Shown: positions 1 through 12,310 of the stretch, piece by piece
Layout of the letters: each line of letters starts with the position of its first letter
How positions within the stretch are numbered: position 1 is the stretch's first letter
Source: Nelumbo lutea
Taxonomy: Eukaryota > Streptophyta > Magnoliopsida > Proteales > Nelumbonaceae
Length of the DNA: 64,000 nucleotides
Assembly (NCBI GenBank): GCA_022828595.1
Contig: JAKGHH010000002.1
Span: 43,370,222 to 43,434,221, forward strand
Direction of reading: 5' to 3'
The notes under the pieces: model-generated
Seen by the model: the letters and a program-made list of their open reading frames with translations, nothing else
Told to the model about the DNA's origin: nothing
Databases searched by the model: none
Program-made: the position numbers and the translations under genes

Positions 1-2085
1 CTCTACACAATGAGAGCCATATCAAAATAGCGGGTTAAGATGAATATCCATCCAATCAATCTTTAGGAAGAAACTTAACAGATCTCATTTTAGGGTATGG
101 ATGGATATGGAAGCTAATTTTGGTCTTTTTTTTTTCTTTCCATTACAAAGTGGCCATTCTCAGGACTCAACCCCATTGCTATTTTTACCATTGAAATCAA
201 GCCACTTGGCTCCTTACTTGGTTTCTAGTTGTCCATCTTAATTTATTATCATATCCTCTTGACCTGATGGAAGCATTTTTGTCGACCTTTTTCAATAAAA
301 CAAATTACCAATCATGTTTATACATTAAAGCAAGATATGTTTAATCTTATGCCCAATCCATTTATCTATTATGCACTGTAAATGTACTTAAAAGTGTTTG
401 CTTGTTTAGGTGATCACTAAAGTGCTAGGGTGGGCCCTCTAGCACCTGGGAGAGTAGGCACCAAATGCAAGCACTTGCTTGACTGGAGGCAAACTGCAAA
501 TGTTAAGAAATTTAAAACAATTTGAGAAGGAAAAAATAGACTTAGCATATAGAGCCCAGTGGTTTAAAAGGTGTGCCTAGGTGCACAGGTGAGGTGCATT
601 TTAAGGTATGCGACTTGCCTAGGCCCTTAGGCACATCACTTTGAAAAGGTGTGTGCCTGGTGTGCCTAGGCATGCCTAACATGAACTTGTTTGGGCTTTC
701 CTCGAGGGGCTTGGTACAACTGCTGATTCCCGATGTTGTCTCACTGAGGCATCAACTAATCAAAGTTTATGTTGATTGTTGGATTAGGAGGGTTCCATCC
801 AAACATTGATAGTCTTTGTTTTCTCTTTTACTTCTCTGCTTATTGCATTGTAGAACCACTGAAATTTAAGTAAACTCTGCAATGATTTATATTACCATCC
901 ATGAAAAGTGAACTTAAATCGGATTACTCTAAGAAATTATCAAAAAATCTAAACCCTAACTTAAACAAGGAAAACTAATGCCCATGGTTAAATGATGGGA
1001 AAAAAATTTAGGGCATAGGTTGCTTTTTTTTTTCAGGACAATAAGATGTCCTCTCCATGGAAGCGACAATGCGTTTGCTGTTGAAAGAGGAAATTAAAAT
1101 GTGTCAAAAGGGGAAGGGCGCTAGAACAAAAGATAGATCCAAATCGCTGCTCCTTGCAAATTTTTAGGTGGTTGATTGGCCATTGTTCAAAGCAAAATTC
1201 TTAGATGAAGTTTTTGTTGGCAATACCATCTTCATCTAGGCATTTTGATAATCTCTCTATTAGATTCGTGTGTTTCTATGGTCAACCAGCCAAAAATACA
1301 AAATATTTTAGGAAGAAGAAAGAAAACCCCATTGAGGAAGATGCAAGAACAGATAATGAGGCATTTATTGAAGAGAACTGACCTAAAAAAGCCTTCTGAA
1401 ATGATGAGCCACACTGCCAAAAGATTTTTGAAACTTAAAGCCCAAAAGTATTAGGAAAATGGCTGTACTCAACATCTACATGACCTACAAATGCCTTCTG
1501 GGCCTTAGAACGTTTTATGAAGGGTATCATATCCTATTTCTTTCATCTGTATTTGCCATTTGGAGAGAAGAAAACATTATGACAATGGCTGTATTCCAAC
1601 CTCTTGCTAACACAAGATTTGAGAGAAGACAAAGGGTCTCTAGCTTGAAGACTTGCATCTTCTCAATGGAGAGAGTAACTGACATGGTAGGGAGATGTTG
1701 AGGGGGGGAAGAAACAAAAGGCTTCTCTTTTGATGTGAATGAATATGAAGACGTGGTTCAGTACTCTTTGAGGGAAATATAGGCAAAAAAATCAAAAAAT
1801 TGAGAAAACATGGGATAGGGGTTTTGAGGGCAAGAAGAGCCTTGTTACACACACACACATACATTAGATATGTTCGATAGTTCTTTTAATAGATACTAAA
1901 CTTTTTTTGGGTGGTCTTCATATACACTATTTTCTATTTGTGTTCTAGATTTTGTAGCGATTTGTAATGTCTGATGCACATTTTTATAAGCTGTTGGATC
2001 CATATTGATTGTCGGTTCTTTGAACAAGTTGCATTTTTAGATCATAGATTCTTGAATGAAAGCTTTCAATATTATCTATCTGTAG
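1..2085. other. Upstream flank or intron of the Kelch gene, no gene seen
   Basis: No host exon is recognisable. The missing 5' exons of the Kelch gene are not found here, so they should lie before the window. Between about 540 and 690 there is a cluster of related gtgcctagg and gcctaggc words, which resembles the inner part of small hAT-like MITEs common in plants, but termini and a target-site duplication were not found. A short AC microsatellite lies near 1847-1862. Short open frames at 1245-1701 have no family signature. Confidence 0.4.
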
Positions 2086-2262
2086 GTATGCCCCAGCAAC
2101 TTCAAATTTGGAGAGGATAGGTTACACGTAATGGGTGGTCAGCAAGGAGAATCGCCATACACCTGGGTTAGAGCAATTGGAGTATTGCTGTAAAGAATGG
2201 AAAAGCATTGGAGAAACAGTGAGCGAAATTGAAGTGCCCATTCCCGCGTGGGGGCCCCACAG
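2086..2262 (+). pseudogene. Frame-damaged Kelch exon
   Basis: The exon has a good acceptor (ctgtag) and donor (gttttg). Family residues appear in turn in different frames: YAPAT, then a W-R-G-R-like stretch, HVMGG, KENRHTPGLE, then VPIP and GPHR. By eye about four extra bases and one missing base are needed to read it through. Total length is still compatible with the normal phase (177 nt), but the annotated frame meets TAA after about 14 codons. The three downstream exons show no such damage. Confidence 0.7.
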
Positions 2263-5200
2263 GTTTTGTTGTTCCATCTTTTCTAACAAATAGTTTGCTG
2301 ATTGTGATATAAATTTACTGTGGACTATTTTCTCCAAATGGTTTGAATAGGTTAATGATAATTATTTTTCTCCAAGTTTCTTGGCACAAATTGTACTCTT
2401 TTGGACCAATGTTTCAATTATATGAACTTGATTACTTATATTTTCATTATCTTCCATAATGCCTAGCCTATTATTGTCGGATATATTTTAGTCTTACTAT
2501 AACACAAGTGGGGACCATGTGTGCATTGCACGAGTTTTATTAAGAAAAAATTGAGGAAGAAGCTCTAAGTTCAATTGAAGCCATTATATTTTTGGGTTTA
2601 TGTCTAGTTTTATTTCACCACAATTCAAGTTGTGTTTTAGTGAGAGTGGCTAAATATTTATATATATATATAATATATATATTTATATATTATATTTTCA
2701 TAATACCTAGCCCTTATGTGGATATATTTAGTCTTACTATAACACAAGTGGGGGACATTGTGCATGGCAACGGAATTTTTATTAAGAAAAATTTGAGGAA
2801 GAAGCTCTAAGTTCAATTGAAGCATTATATTTTTGGGTTATGTCTAGTTTTATTGACCACAATTCAAGTTGTGTTTTAGTGAGAGTGGCTAATTTTCTAT
2901 TCTCTAGATAAATTTGTCTTTTTTTTTGTGTATATATATATATATATGATGAGTATACTCATAAGAAGAATTTATTAATTTTAAAAGAATGTAGAGAAGC
3001 AAAGTGTCTAGATATTATATTTTTTGTATATTACTGCTAATTTTTTTATTAATTTTAAACTTTATTGGTTTGTAATTATTTTTGTATTATTTTATGGTAA
3101 AAATTATTTTAAAAAAAAAAACTGCCTCTTATAACAATTCTAGAAACCATCCTTGTGTTTTGACCCCTATAGCTTTTAAAAAAGTGCAAATACCTCCTTT
3201 TTGTGCTTTTCAATAACAAAGACATTGAAGTTACAAAAATACCCTTACCATTTGTTAAGGTGGTATTATACACAATTTGAAGTTTCAACTTTACCCTTCG
3301 ATTCCACTAATTTATTTTGCTTGAGACCTTTTAAAGAGTAAATCTTTCTATTTGTTTTGGACGAAGTAAGGTAAAAAGATTGAAGTGAAGTAAATGGAAG
3401 AAAATCATTTTTTGAGGTACTTTAGTAAAGTTACATCTGAATACGAGTAATTTTGGTATTTAAAAAGTTAATGCATTACATCGGCATTTTCTATTTAGAA
3501 TGTTAATGGAAGGAAGGTATTTGCACCATTTTTTCAAAACAATTTGGGAGGTTTTTGGTAAGGTCAAAATAGAGGGGAAGGTAATTCATAGGATTGTTAA
3601 ATTAATTAAACTATATTTAAGATTAATAAATTTTTATTGATTTTTCTTTTTATTAATCCTTATTAAACTTAACTATTATATTAAACTTTTATTTTTCAAT
3701 GGAATTTAAGTAAAAATTAATTATACAGCTAATAATCATTAGTTTTATATTAGTTTAAAACGAATGTTAGTTTTTAGTTTATCTTGTTACTTTTTTATTG
3801 ATTTATTTATTTTTTATTATATTAATAACAACATTTTCATCAATTATAATAATTAATGATTATTTTTACACAAGTCTAAAGTGAGGGGATGGGATAAAGA
3901 CGTGAACAAGTCTAAAGTTCTAGTCATACAATTTGAAGCTCCAGAGTTAATTACACAAGGTTTTGGAACTGGAAACAAGACAATCTGTACCTAAATGTGC
4001 AAGAGTAGCAGTAGTCCTGGAAGAAGACGATAGGTGAAGTCTCTCATATTCGTCAGGGTGATGGAAACCAATTCCTTATCCTTGCCAACTAGTAGTGGGT
4101 GTCATCTTCCACCTACTACTTCCACCAAGGCATGATTGGCCCAAGAAGAGGGTGGGCCATACAAGTCATAGCAAAACTTAACTGTATCCAGGACCACAAT
4201 GAGAGCACTCCCGGATTTGACCATGTCTGCTATGAATTTTGCTGCCATCTCTTCCTTTTCCACCACCACCACCACGACCATTACCTCTAGCCACACCTCT
4301 TCCATGAGTTCCTCAACCACCACCACCACCTCTAGCAACAGCTAAAGCTGATTTCTCTGTAAGGATAGTGTGCATTGTGTGGAGTGGCAGCTCTCCAAGG
4401 GTTGCACATGAGTTAGACTAGGAAACAAAGGACGAAAAAGACAATATTACCCCTGTAGCGTAAACTTTTTTTTTTTGATAAATCCTGTAGCATAAACTTT
4501 AATGAGAAGATAAAACCATTTTCTTAATGTATGGTTTCTAATTTCCATCCTTTAGAAGCCTTTCTATTGTTACTATTAGGTTGTGAGTAATAAAAGCTTA
4601 ATTTGAAAAAAAAGGTAAAGAGAATAATTTATCTTGATGTATTATGATGTTATTATTGTTTGAGCTGGGTTTCGGGCTTACCTGGGTTTTACAATTGAAG
4701 TGGTATTCTCTTATGAGAAAACATGCAGTCTGATAGAAAACATCAGGTTTCGGATTAGTGATTGTTTGGCCCACTGTATCATGAATAGCTGGGTTTTGTG
4801 GTTCACCTTGGTGGTGGGCATATCATGGTTCACCTGGTTGAACAGTCATATTTACTCACTGTTCAGTTGAACTGAGGTGGTGTATTTTATGGTTGTATCA
4901 TCATGATATCTGCACTGAGTTTTGTCAGTAAACATGGAAAAACAAACTCGTGTTCACTGATTGTTCAATTTGCAAGAAGCCTAATTGGGTGTGACTGTTC
5001 AGTTGTAGGTAAGTGCAGTTTCAGATTTTCAAAATAAGGACTTATCTATTAAAGAACTTTGATAGGAAAAATAGGATTTTAATTTTTTTTATGAGTTTAT
5101 ATTTTAACTTTTACCGATGGAGGGTATGTTTAAGTCCAGTGGAGTCGGCCCACGAGGTATATTTAAGTTCATTTTGAAACCTCAGGGTATGTTTAAGTCA

Positions 5201-8142
5201 ATTTCTGTAAACCTGGGGTATGTTCAAGTCTTTTACCCATTGTTATTGTTATTCATGTCTTGCATGATTGATCATAGGTTTCCTTTTAATGTTTATTTTT
5301 CTTGTAGAGCCTGCATTGTGGTGGATGATCGGCTTATTGTTATTGGTGGGCAGGAGGGTGATTTTATGGCCAAACCTGGATCACCTATTTTCAAATGCTC
5401 CCGAAGGCATGAGGTTTGTTATATGGTTCTTTGGTGTTACGTTAATTATCAATGAGCTCATAGATGTTGTTTTCTATAAGTTCTAAAGTTGGGTCGAGTC
5501 CTGGCATTGCCATCCTTTCTGCATATTAATTAGAGATTGTATTTCAGAGTGCACAAAACCAAGAAAAATAATTGAATGGAAATTGATTCTTGCTTGTATT
5601 TTGATGTGTGGATATTTCATTCTGATAAATGATAGAACAAAGAAAGGCCATAATCCAATGTTGGTCCCAGCTTATCTGGGTCTTGTAATATTGAAAGTTG
5701 TTTCTGTTGGCTTTGAGGCTAGGAACTAGGGAGGAAAAGATGAAATTTTTTAACTTTCTATCATGTTTGTTGAGAGCCTTATTTGTTTTACCAACTAGCC
5801 ACAGCTTGTTTTAAAGCTTAAGCTGCAATTCATTTTTGTCTTGCTAACTTACCATTTCCCTGATTGTCACACATTCTGGTTTTTGCTTGCCTAAGGTTGA
5901 TGCATTTGTTATTTTTTTTAAAGAAAATCGAAGTACATTAGAATTTTACTTCAAGATTCTGATACACTCCCATCCTTGGAGTATCAGAATTTGCTTTAAT
6001 TTCTCATTGTAGAAATGCAACTTTCTAGATTTTAGCTAATTTCTTCCCTTTTACTTCTCTTTTTTTTTAAGTTCCATTTTTTTCCTTTTTCTCCCGTTGC
6101 CATTTTCTAAATTCCAATTTGTCTTTCCAGGTTCAATATGGTGATGTCTATATGCTTGATGATGAGATGAAGTGGAAAACATTGCCCCCCATGCCAAAAC
6201 CTAACTCTCATATAGAGTTTTCATGGGTTTTAGTCAATAATTCTATTGTTATTGTTGGAGGCACAACACAAAAGCATCCTGTAACCAAGAAGATGATTCT
6301 GGTTGGAGAAGTTTTCAGATTTAAGTTAGATACACTGGTAAGGTCCTCTTCTATATTTATATATTTATTTTTTTTTCTGATAAATAAGTATGATTTGTAT
6401 TAATATGAAGAGGGTGAGAAACCCTAAAATTTCATGTACAGAAGCTTTGCTACGATATTTACATGTATCCATTCTGGCTTCGAAAAATAATACCTACCAG
6501 TGGTTCATGAAGCTGTCTATAGGAACCACAGAGAACAATTTTAATACCCTAACCACCACATCAACATCCATTCAGTTTTGTTGATCACCATCAGAAAGGG
6601 ATACTTTGGCTTCAAAAACAATGCTATATCTCTCCTTCTGCACAACCCAGCAAACTGAAAATGGGAGAAAGTTCCATGGGACTTTGCTTCCCTTTAGGTC
6701 CTCTTGTATTATTACAAGCTTCACCGAAATTAAATGCTTATTTGGTACAAGAGTTTCATCTAGGTGTACAATAACCATTTGCAACCTTCAATATGTAATT
6801 TGTTATCATTGACCTCTTTTTTCCACTTCCATGCTGGATATGTTAGTGTTATCTTTGTTATCCCTAGTAAGATTCGGAGGCACAAATAAATAATAGTTGA
6901 TCCCTCAGTGAGCCCCCAAATGCACAGACAAATTCATTCTTTCATGTCTTCTCTCTCTACTCTAGAAAGCTCTTTGGTTGCCTACGCTTGGTTGCTCCAG
7001 AGAACTTGCAGCAATTTTATTTATAATAACTCTTTTTTAATAAATAACTTTTATTTGTTATAATAAGATATCCTATTGATGGAGATTATCTTTACCATTT
7101 TTTTCTCCCCTGGGATATATAAATATAATGGGATTTTAGTCCATATAAGATTGATATTGAGCTTTCTGCTATTGGATAATGTGATGATGGATTATTAAGC
7201 CAAGTGTATTAGGAATAGGATTTTATTTATTCAGTTTTAGTGCTTCCCATGTAGCTTTTTGAGAAAATAAATTGGGATATGATGCTTGCAAAGCTGTATA
7301 TAATGGGCTATGCATCCAATCACGAGTGAACACACCAGTGTTCTGGACACTTCGGTGCGGGTCTGATGTGGATGGAACACTGGTGTGTTCACTCGTGATT
7401 GGATACATAACCCGTTGTTATACACAGATTGTGAGCAGTACAGATCTAGAATCAAATCTACCACTTCATGAGATCCTTGAATGGGGAGGTATTAAATCAA
7501 TAATTGAACAACTGGATTTGAGATTATCAATCCGTTGTCCTTTTGGAGGGGTACCGTTTCTATTTGACCATTCCAAACAAGGTGGTCTGCCCTGCTTTTA
7601 GTTCTAATCAAGATGTGTTATGTTCCCTTTTTGTCCTCCCGCACAGGCTAACGAGATGCAAGGGTCATTTGATAATGGCTGAAACAGTTGAACTGAATAA
7701 CTTAATCCTTGTCTTTTATTTTAGGTATAGCAATAGAACCCAACTTCAGCCATTAAGGAGCTCAGAACCTCCTTGACAACTTGTTCACTAAAAGAAGTTA
7801 TTCAGCTCAGCCGTTTCATCTGTTATCAGACGCCTTCAGTTTTTTTTTTCTTGAATGTGCAATTACGTATAAATAGGAAAAAGGCAAACCCTTCATTTCC
7901 ATTTATCTATTTCTCTACACTTTTGTCACTATTGTCACTTCTGCTTCTGTTACAACTTCACGACTTTATGGTTACAGGAATGGTCAGTAATTGGAAGGAT
8001 GCCTTATCGTGTGAAAACCACTCTAGCGGGATTCTGGGATGGATGGTTGTACTTTACGTCTGGCCAGCGAGATAGAGGACCTGATGATCCTTCACCTAAA
8101 AAAGTAGTTGGGGAAATGTGGAGAACCAAATTGAACCTATAA
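2086..8142 (+). CDS. Kelch-repeat protein, At3g27220-like (3' part, possibly a pseudogene)
   Basis: Exons visible: 2086-2262, 5308-5413, 6131-6337 and 7978-8142, ending at a TAA. All junctions are AG/GT and the phases agree: the first exon ends with AG and the next supplies A to give the Arg of a PHRAC motif. The predicted product shows Kelch-type GG motifs (VIGGQEGDFMAKP, IVIVGGTT), two TLPPMP-like turns and the C-terminal motif GEMWRTKL. This order matches the plant family of At3g27220, a Kelch beta-propeller protein with an N-terminal membrane anchor found in Golgi proteomes. Its molecular job is not known to me. The N-terminal anchor and first blades must lie upstream of the window. Introns are swollen by repeats: 2263-5307 holds a MITE-like element and Copia debris, 6338-7977 holds a foldback hairpin. 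The first visible exon carries several one-base indels and an in-frame TAA, so the locus may be dead or the consensus faulty. Confidence 0.8.
2454..2893. repeat. Diverged tandem duplication of about 195 bp
   Basis: Copy one covers about 2454-2653 and copy two about 2697-2893. They share long stretches such as ttagtcttactataacacaa and gaggaagaagctctaagttc. They differ mainly by one-base indels and small slips, and are separated by a TA-rich spacer. It lies in a Kelch-gene intron. Confidence 0.8.
3128..3600. mobile_element. MITE-like element with long imperfect terminal inverted repeats
   Basis: The left end (about 3130-3196) and the right end (about 3512-3600, reversed) share taacaat near the tip, a ttttgacc block and gtgcaaatacct. 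The interior is AT-rich with no coding sequence. The long imperfect inverted ends resemble Mutator-type MITEs. No target-site duplication was resolved, so limits are approximate. Confidence 0.45.
3860..4372 (-). pseudogene. Copia gag zinc-knuckle and protease fragment
   Basis: Read on the minus strand from 4372 downward, a Gly/Arg-rich stretch is followed by a broken CCHC knuckle (CSHCG), the CYDLYGPPSSWANHA block that follows the knuckle in many Copia gags, a TATLAHLGT stretch, and a protease-like motif reading INSGASNCM. The usual catalytic Asp of DSGA is Asn here. Stops and frameshifts separate the blocks. It is a dead fragment in a Kelch-gene intron. Confidence 0.65.
4452..4498 (-). mobile_element. 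Ultra-short LINE-tail insertion with 16-bp duplication
   Basis: The sequence cctgtagcgtaaactt at 4452-4467 recurs at 4483-4498 with one mismatch. Between them lies only a T run plus gataaat. That is the reverse complement of the poly(A)-bearing LINE tails seen elsewhere in this window, so it looks like a target-primed insertion truncated after about 15 nt. Confidence 0.55.
7295..7426. repeat. Near-perfect foldback hairpin in a Kelch-gene intron
   Basis: The left arm (7295-7343) and right arm (7375-7426) are reverse complements over about 50 bp with few mismatches. The core of about 29 bp begins tccaatcacgagtgaacaca and is perfect. The loop is 31 nt. No transposase and no clear target-site duplication were seen. 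Size and structure fit a small foldback MITE. A transcript through the intron would form a long stem. Confidence 0.85.
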
Positions 8143-8885
8143 TAAATTTTCTATACTCATTCTGACCAATTCTAACCTAGCCAAAGCTTCATCCAATTTT
8201 TTTATCCCCCCTCCCTTGCAGGTATTATATGTTTAAAGTAAAGAACAAGCTATAATGTATTAATTAGTAAGTCTGAAAGGTGCTTATAGGTGGTCCTCCA
8301 CAATGTGTAATAGACCGTTTGTATTATACCGGCAATATAGAATTTCCTCTACAGTATTGTATGGACAGGCCTAATACAGATTTCTGATTTCCACTGCAAA
8401 GTTGTAAACATTCAGAAGATTCAAAAAGCACACTCTGCACTCATATCTGCCCTGAATTGACATCAATTCTGAGTTGGCACCTATCCCAGATGTACTTTGA
8501 GCCTATAAATTCTGATCCTGGGGTTATCGGTCATTCTCCATTTTTTTCTATGCACATGATATATGTGCTATATGCCCACATCATTTCTGTTGAAACATGA
8601 ACGGTACTAGACACCAGAGTAGGCTTGATTATTGTCCTTTTATTGCAACATGGGGAATGTGTTGTGCATTAAGGGTGTTTCAAAGTAAACCCTTCAGGCT
8701 GCAACTTGGGAATTGAGACGGCCAAACCAACCTGATCAGACCCAACTTGGGCTTGAGTTGTTGAGAAATCTATATAAAATTTGTAAAGGTTTTCCTCCTT
8801 TCTTTTCCCTACTTTTTCCTTCAAACCAACTATAGCCCAAGGGTAAAGAATTAAAACATATGACGAAGCATGGAGCAAAGGTGAA
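8143..8885. other. Downstream flank of the Kelch gene
   Basis: The stop codon is followed at once by AATAAATTT, a possible poly(A) signal. The remainder up to about 8885 shows no gene, repeat pair or retroelement domain that I could identify. Confidence 0.4.
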
Positions 8886-9777
8886 GCCATCTCTTTTTTA
8901 CCTCACAAGGTCCCTTGCGAGGTCACGGTATCTCAGCCTCATGAGGCCATGCTATTTTAATTTTGTGAGCCGCCTTGTCGGATCATGTTATTCCTCGTGA
9001 GTTGCCCATTGCCTTACAAGATTAAACTACTTCACCGCGCAAGGCTGCACCTAGTTGGCTCCGCGAGGCATTCAAAACCAAAATATATGTCCTGTGACTG
9101 TGAGACAAGTCATACGGCAAGGGTGCTAGATGCATGATCAGTGCCCCAAGAAAACCACGACTAGCTGTACTTAAGTGTCACTCTTTGAGGAGGCTCAAGA
9201 TCGTGTTCCAACAACCTTGTGGTCTTAAAGGACACGTGTCCCAAAGGGAGAAACAGATAGGATCTGTCCCCAAGCATTCATTACTCGAGTTGAGGATTAT
9301 TTTGGACTCCTTGCTTCATGCATGTAGTCTTGTCTCCTTCTGTAAATAGGGAGACCTTATGTGAAGGGGTTTAGATATTCATTCCACTTAGAGCTAAGTC
9401 TCATTCCTTGTTCTCCTCCATGATGTTTTTCTTTTGCTTCCAAGACTCTAAGTCTATCTTTATCCCTATTGGATTACATCAAGAATATCTAATTCTAGTT
9501 TTGGCCGGAGAAAGTGTAGGATGCCTCCACACAAAATTAAACAATTAAGAACTGAGGAAGCTATACTAGTTCAGCCGCCACCACTAGAGGAGCCAACACA
9601 ACTAGACTTGCTGGCATCGGAAGTAGATATCCTATGCATAGAAGATGAAGGTGAAAACATACACAATAGCCAATGGGCTAGTATGATCAGAAAGATGTAT
9701 GAACTACAAGATTGGCTTGATAAGATGAAGTGCAACAACAGAGAATGGAGCGCATGGAGTAAAAGCAAGAGCGTTTA
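8886..9777 (+). mobile_element. Gypsy-like LTR end, leader and gag start (fragment)
   Basis: From 8886 to about 9075 there is a loose repeat of ctcgcgagg/cttgcgagg words, a pattern seen in some plant Gypsy LTRs. A TATA-like ctgtaaatag lies near 9340. A frame at 9521-9787 begins MPPHKIKQLRTEEA and is rich in Glu, as at the start of several Ty3/Gypsy gags. It stops being gag-like where a Copia LTR begins at 9778. No clear primer-binding site or target-site duplication was found. The Gypsy assignment is inference from layout and composition. Confidence 0.4.
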
Positions 9778-11280
9778 TGTGTTTCAATGATAACAAACTC
9801 ATTGAGTATTAATGGTTTGTGCTAAGTGTGCAACTATTTTCATTGAACTAAAAATTATTAACAAATGCTAAATGAAGCAAAATTAGTATCGAAGAATTGA
9901 GCAGTTGTTAATTATTTGATGAATCTATGTAGAAAGAAAGTCTCTACCATGAGCTAAAAGGGAAAAAAAAAAAAGATTTTAAGTTCAAAAAGTTTTGATT
10001 GTGTCATATCTTGTCTACGACTAGTTGTAAATCATAAGTTTGGAACGTACACAACAAACTTAATATTGACCAATCTCAATAAACCTGAACCTTAGAAAAT
10101 GATAATTAGAATAGATATGATTGTTAAGTGTTTTTGGACTTAAATTTAGTCTTTAGAAGCCCAAGGGATAAATTTCTAGACTATTGGGATGAATTTATGC
10201 AAGGTTTAAGGTTTTTAATAATGAGGAATCAACTTCCCAAAATGATGAATCAACTACACTGTTCATGAGTCAACCGTCTTCAATAGACAAGGCATAAAAT
10301 AAGGTGTCACTATTCATGAGTTGATCGCCACAAATGATGAGTTGACGGCTCTTCACAGTCGAAAGTTGGTATCAAGTTATTAGTTGTTTAACAGAGTTGG
10401 CTAACAAATTTTATCAACTAGCTACTAGTAGTGAAAATTTGACCATTTAAAGGCTAAACATCTAGTTACTTCTTTTGGTATGCCTTCTATATGTTGGGGC
10501 TATGTTCTGAACATTGCTAAGAGTGGCTTGAAGCCAATCCAACAACTCTTTAATGGTCATAAGGTCTCAACATCTATAAAATAAATAATATTTGAGGGAT
10601 GAAGAACTATGAAAAACTTTATTGGTATTACATTTGCTAATACTAGGAGCATTTTCTAAGAGCAAAGAGTTTGAGAAAAGAGAAGATTTCTTTCTGTACT
10701 TGAAGCAATTTATGTAAAAAATAAATAAATAAGTAGCCTTTGAGGCTTATATGTTTCTCATAGTGGTTTGAGAATCTCTTCAAGTGTTGAGCTTATATTA
10801 TTTTTGTTACTTGTCTTGCTATTGATATTAGTTTGCTTGTACTTGCTTATATCTGCCTAGTTAGAGGCTTGTATTCGTATTTGAACGTATATTATTTTAT
10901 CATTTGTAATTTGTGGGTGTTCTAAGAGGTGAACACTAAGTTGTTGGTAGGGATAGCACCATGAAAATCTACCTAGGTATAACAGGCACCCGAAAGCCCT
11001 ACTGGGTTGTATTGATTTGACTGGCACCATTAAGCTCAGTCAGTCTGTGGTAGTGAAAATCTCAGGAGGGTCATGAGTAGAGGAGAATCTCTCTAAATCT
11101 GTGTGCTTTATCTACCTAGCAATATTTATTTTCTTGTGTACTATTATTTGTTTGATTGCATTTTTATTTTACTGCATTTACAAGCATACAACAATCTTCA
11201 CATTGATTGATATTGCATACATTTTTTTTGTAAAAGGCATTAGGTCAAAAAGGGGAAAAGATTTTAACTATCCAATTGAA
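9778..11280 (+). mobile_element. Long Copia LTR, apparently solo
   Basis: It starts tgtgtttcaatgataacaaa, the usual start of a group of long plant Copia LTRs. The second half has the typical run: a block around ggtgaacactaagttg, then gatagcaccatgaaaat, then tcaggagggtcatgagtaga, ending with a purine-rich aaaaaggggaaaagattt near 11265. No gag-pol lies on either side, so it looks like a solo or truncated LTR, inserted into the Gypsy-like fragment at 8886-9777. The right end is not exactly fixed. Confidence 0.6.
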
Positions 11281-11779
11281 AGTCAGGTTGAGTTAGGGCT
11301 AAGGTTGGGGGTTTAGAACTTAAGGTTGGACTTAACCCGACCTAACCTAACCCGATTTGCAGCCCTATCTAAGCCCTGGGCTTGTGTTATTTTAACCCTC
11401 GGGCTCGCCATTTATTAAAACTGAGAACCAGGCTGAAGAAATGCAACATTTTACCCACTTCATCCATTTATCAAAAACTTCATCTCCAACACCCTCAACA
11501 GACAATCCCAATCAATTTTGTCATAAGCCTTTTTAAGATCAAGCTTGATTACCCTGAACAGTGCCATTTTTTGATAGAAACTTTTTGGAATGTCTTGGAT
11601 CTTTTGTTGATATATACACAATTACCTGTGGTTTTTTCTATTTGACTATGGTCTCAAATGGAGACAATCGTTTTGTCTCTTTGGCGTACTTCTAACAGCA
11701 CTATCTTTATGTCCTATAGATTCTCTTTTTATTGCAAATAGCCCTTTTTTCTTACTAAAAAACAAGTATGTAATACAAC
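11281..11779. other. Unassigned intergenic DNA
   Basis: Around 11285-11400 lie short cctaacc/ggttagg-like words and gggctcg, as in ends of some hAT-like MITEs, but no paired terminus was found. The rest has no recognisable content. Confidence 0.3.
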
Positions 11780-12010
11780 ACACCAGATCTGCTCGCTAAT
11801 GAATGGAAGGCCCGATATAAAGCATCTTTGTTTTCTGCTGTCTTTGCAAAAACATCAGCCAATATATTTGCTGATTTTCTAATCCACCTGCATGAAAATA
11901 CTCCGATATCAGGAACCTAATTTCCCATCTGAATCTCCAAAGTACCACTCTCACTCCATTCATCCATCCAATTTTGATTGCTAATGAAAATCTCCATAAT
12001 CATCTGAGGG
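11780..12010 (-). pseudogene. LINE RNase H C-terminal fragment
   Basis: On the minus strand, after a short degraded part, the frame reads CRWIRKSANILADVFAKTAE. This matches the last RNase H helix of plant L1-type LINEs, including the conserved Asp of the ADxFAK motif. An upstream stop interrupts the frame near 11920. Only the 3' end of the element remains. Confidence 0.65.
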
Positions 12011-12310
12011 TAAGATCCCAGAAGATCTTTGGTGGGGTAACTTGCTTTTGAACGATTTACAGCAATTGTTTTGGGCTCAAATGTAAAAAGGGTGAGGTAG
12101 GGTAAGATAGTAGTGAGTCTAGTGACTATGCTCTTGTTATGTGTATTTGCAACCTCTTGTTGTAACTGTATTAATTATTTACTGAATGAATTCCTTTTTC
12201 TGTTGATCAAAAAATTAAGAAAAAACAAAAAAAATAAGAGATCAAGTATCCAACCTATCGAACTCTTTCTTTATATAAGAACATGTCCACTTTAAGCTCA
12301 CATATATATA

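Noticed and set aside
1..2085. Upstream exons of the Kelch gene inside the window
   Set aside because: The expected blade motifs of the family were looked for on the plus strand and not found; they probably lie before position 1.
7295..7426. A microRNA gene
   Set aside because: The hairpin is long and nearly perfect, with no sign of a conserved mature sequence; a foldback MITE is the simpler reading without small-RNA data.
11330..11400. Telomere-like repeat (cctaacc words)
   Set aside because: The words are irregular and do not form the plant CCCTAAA unit in tandem.
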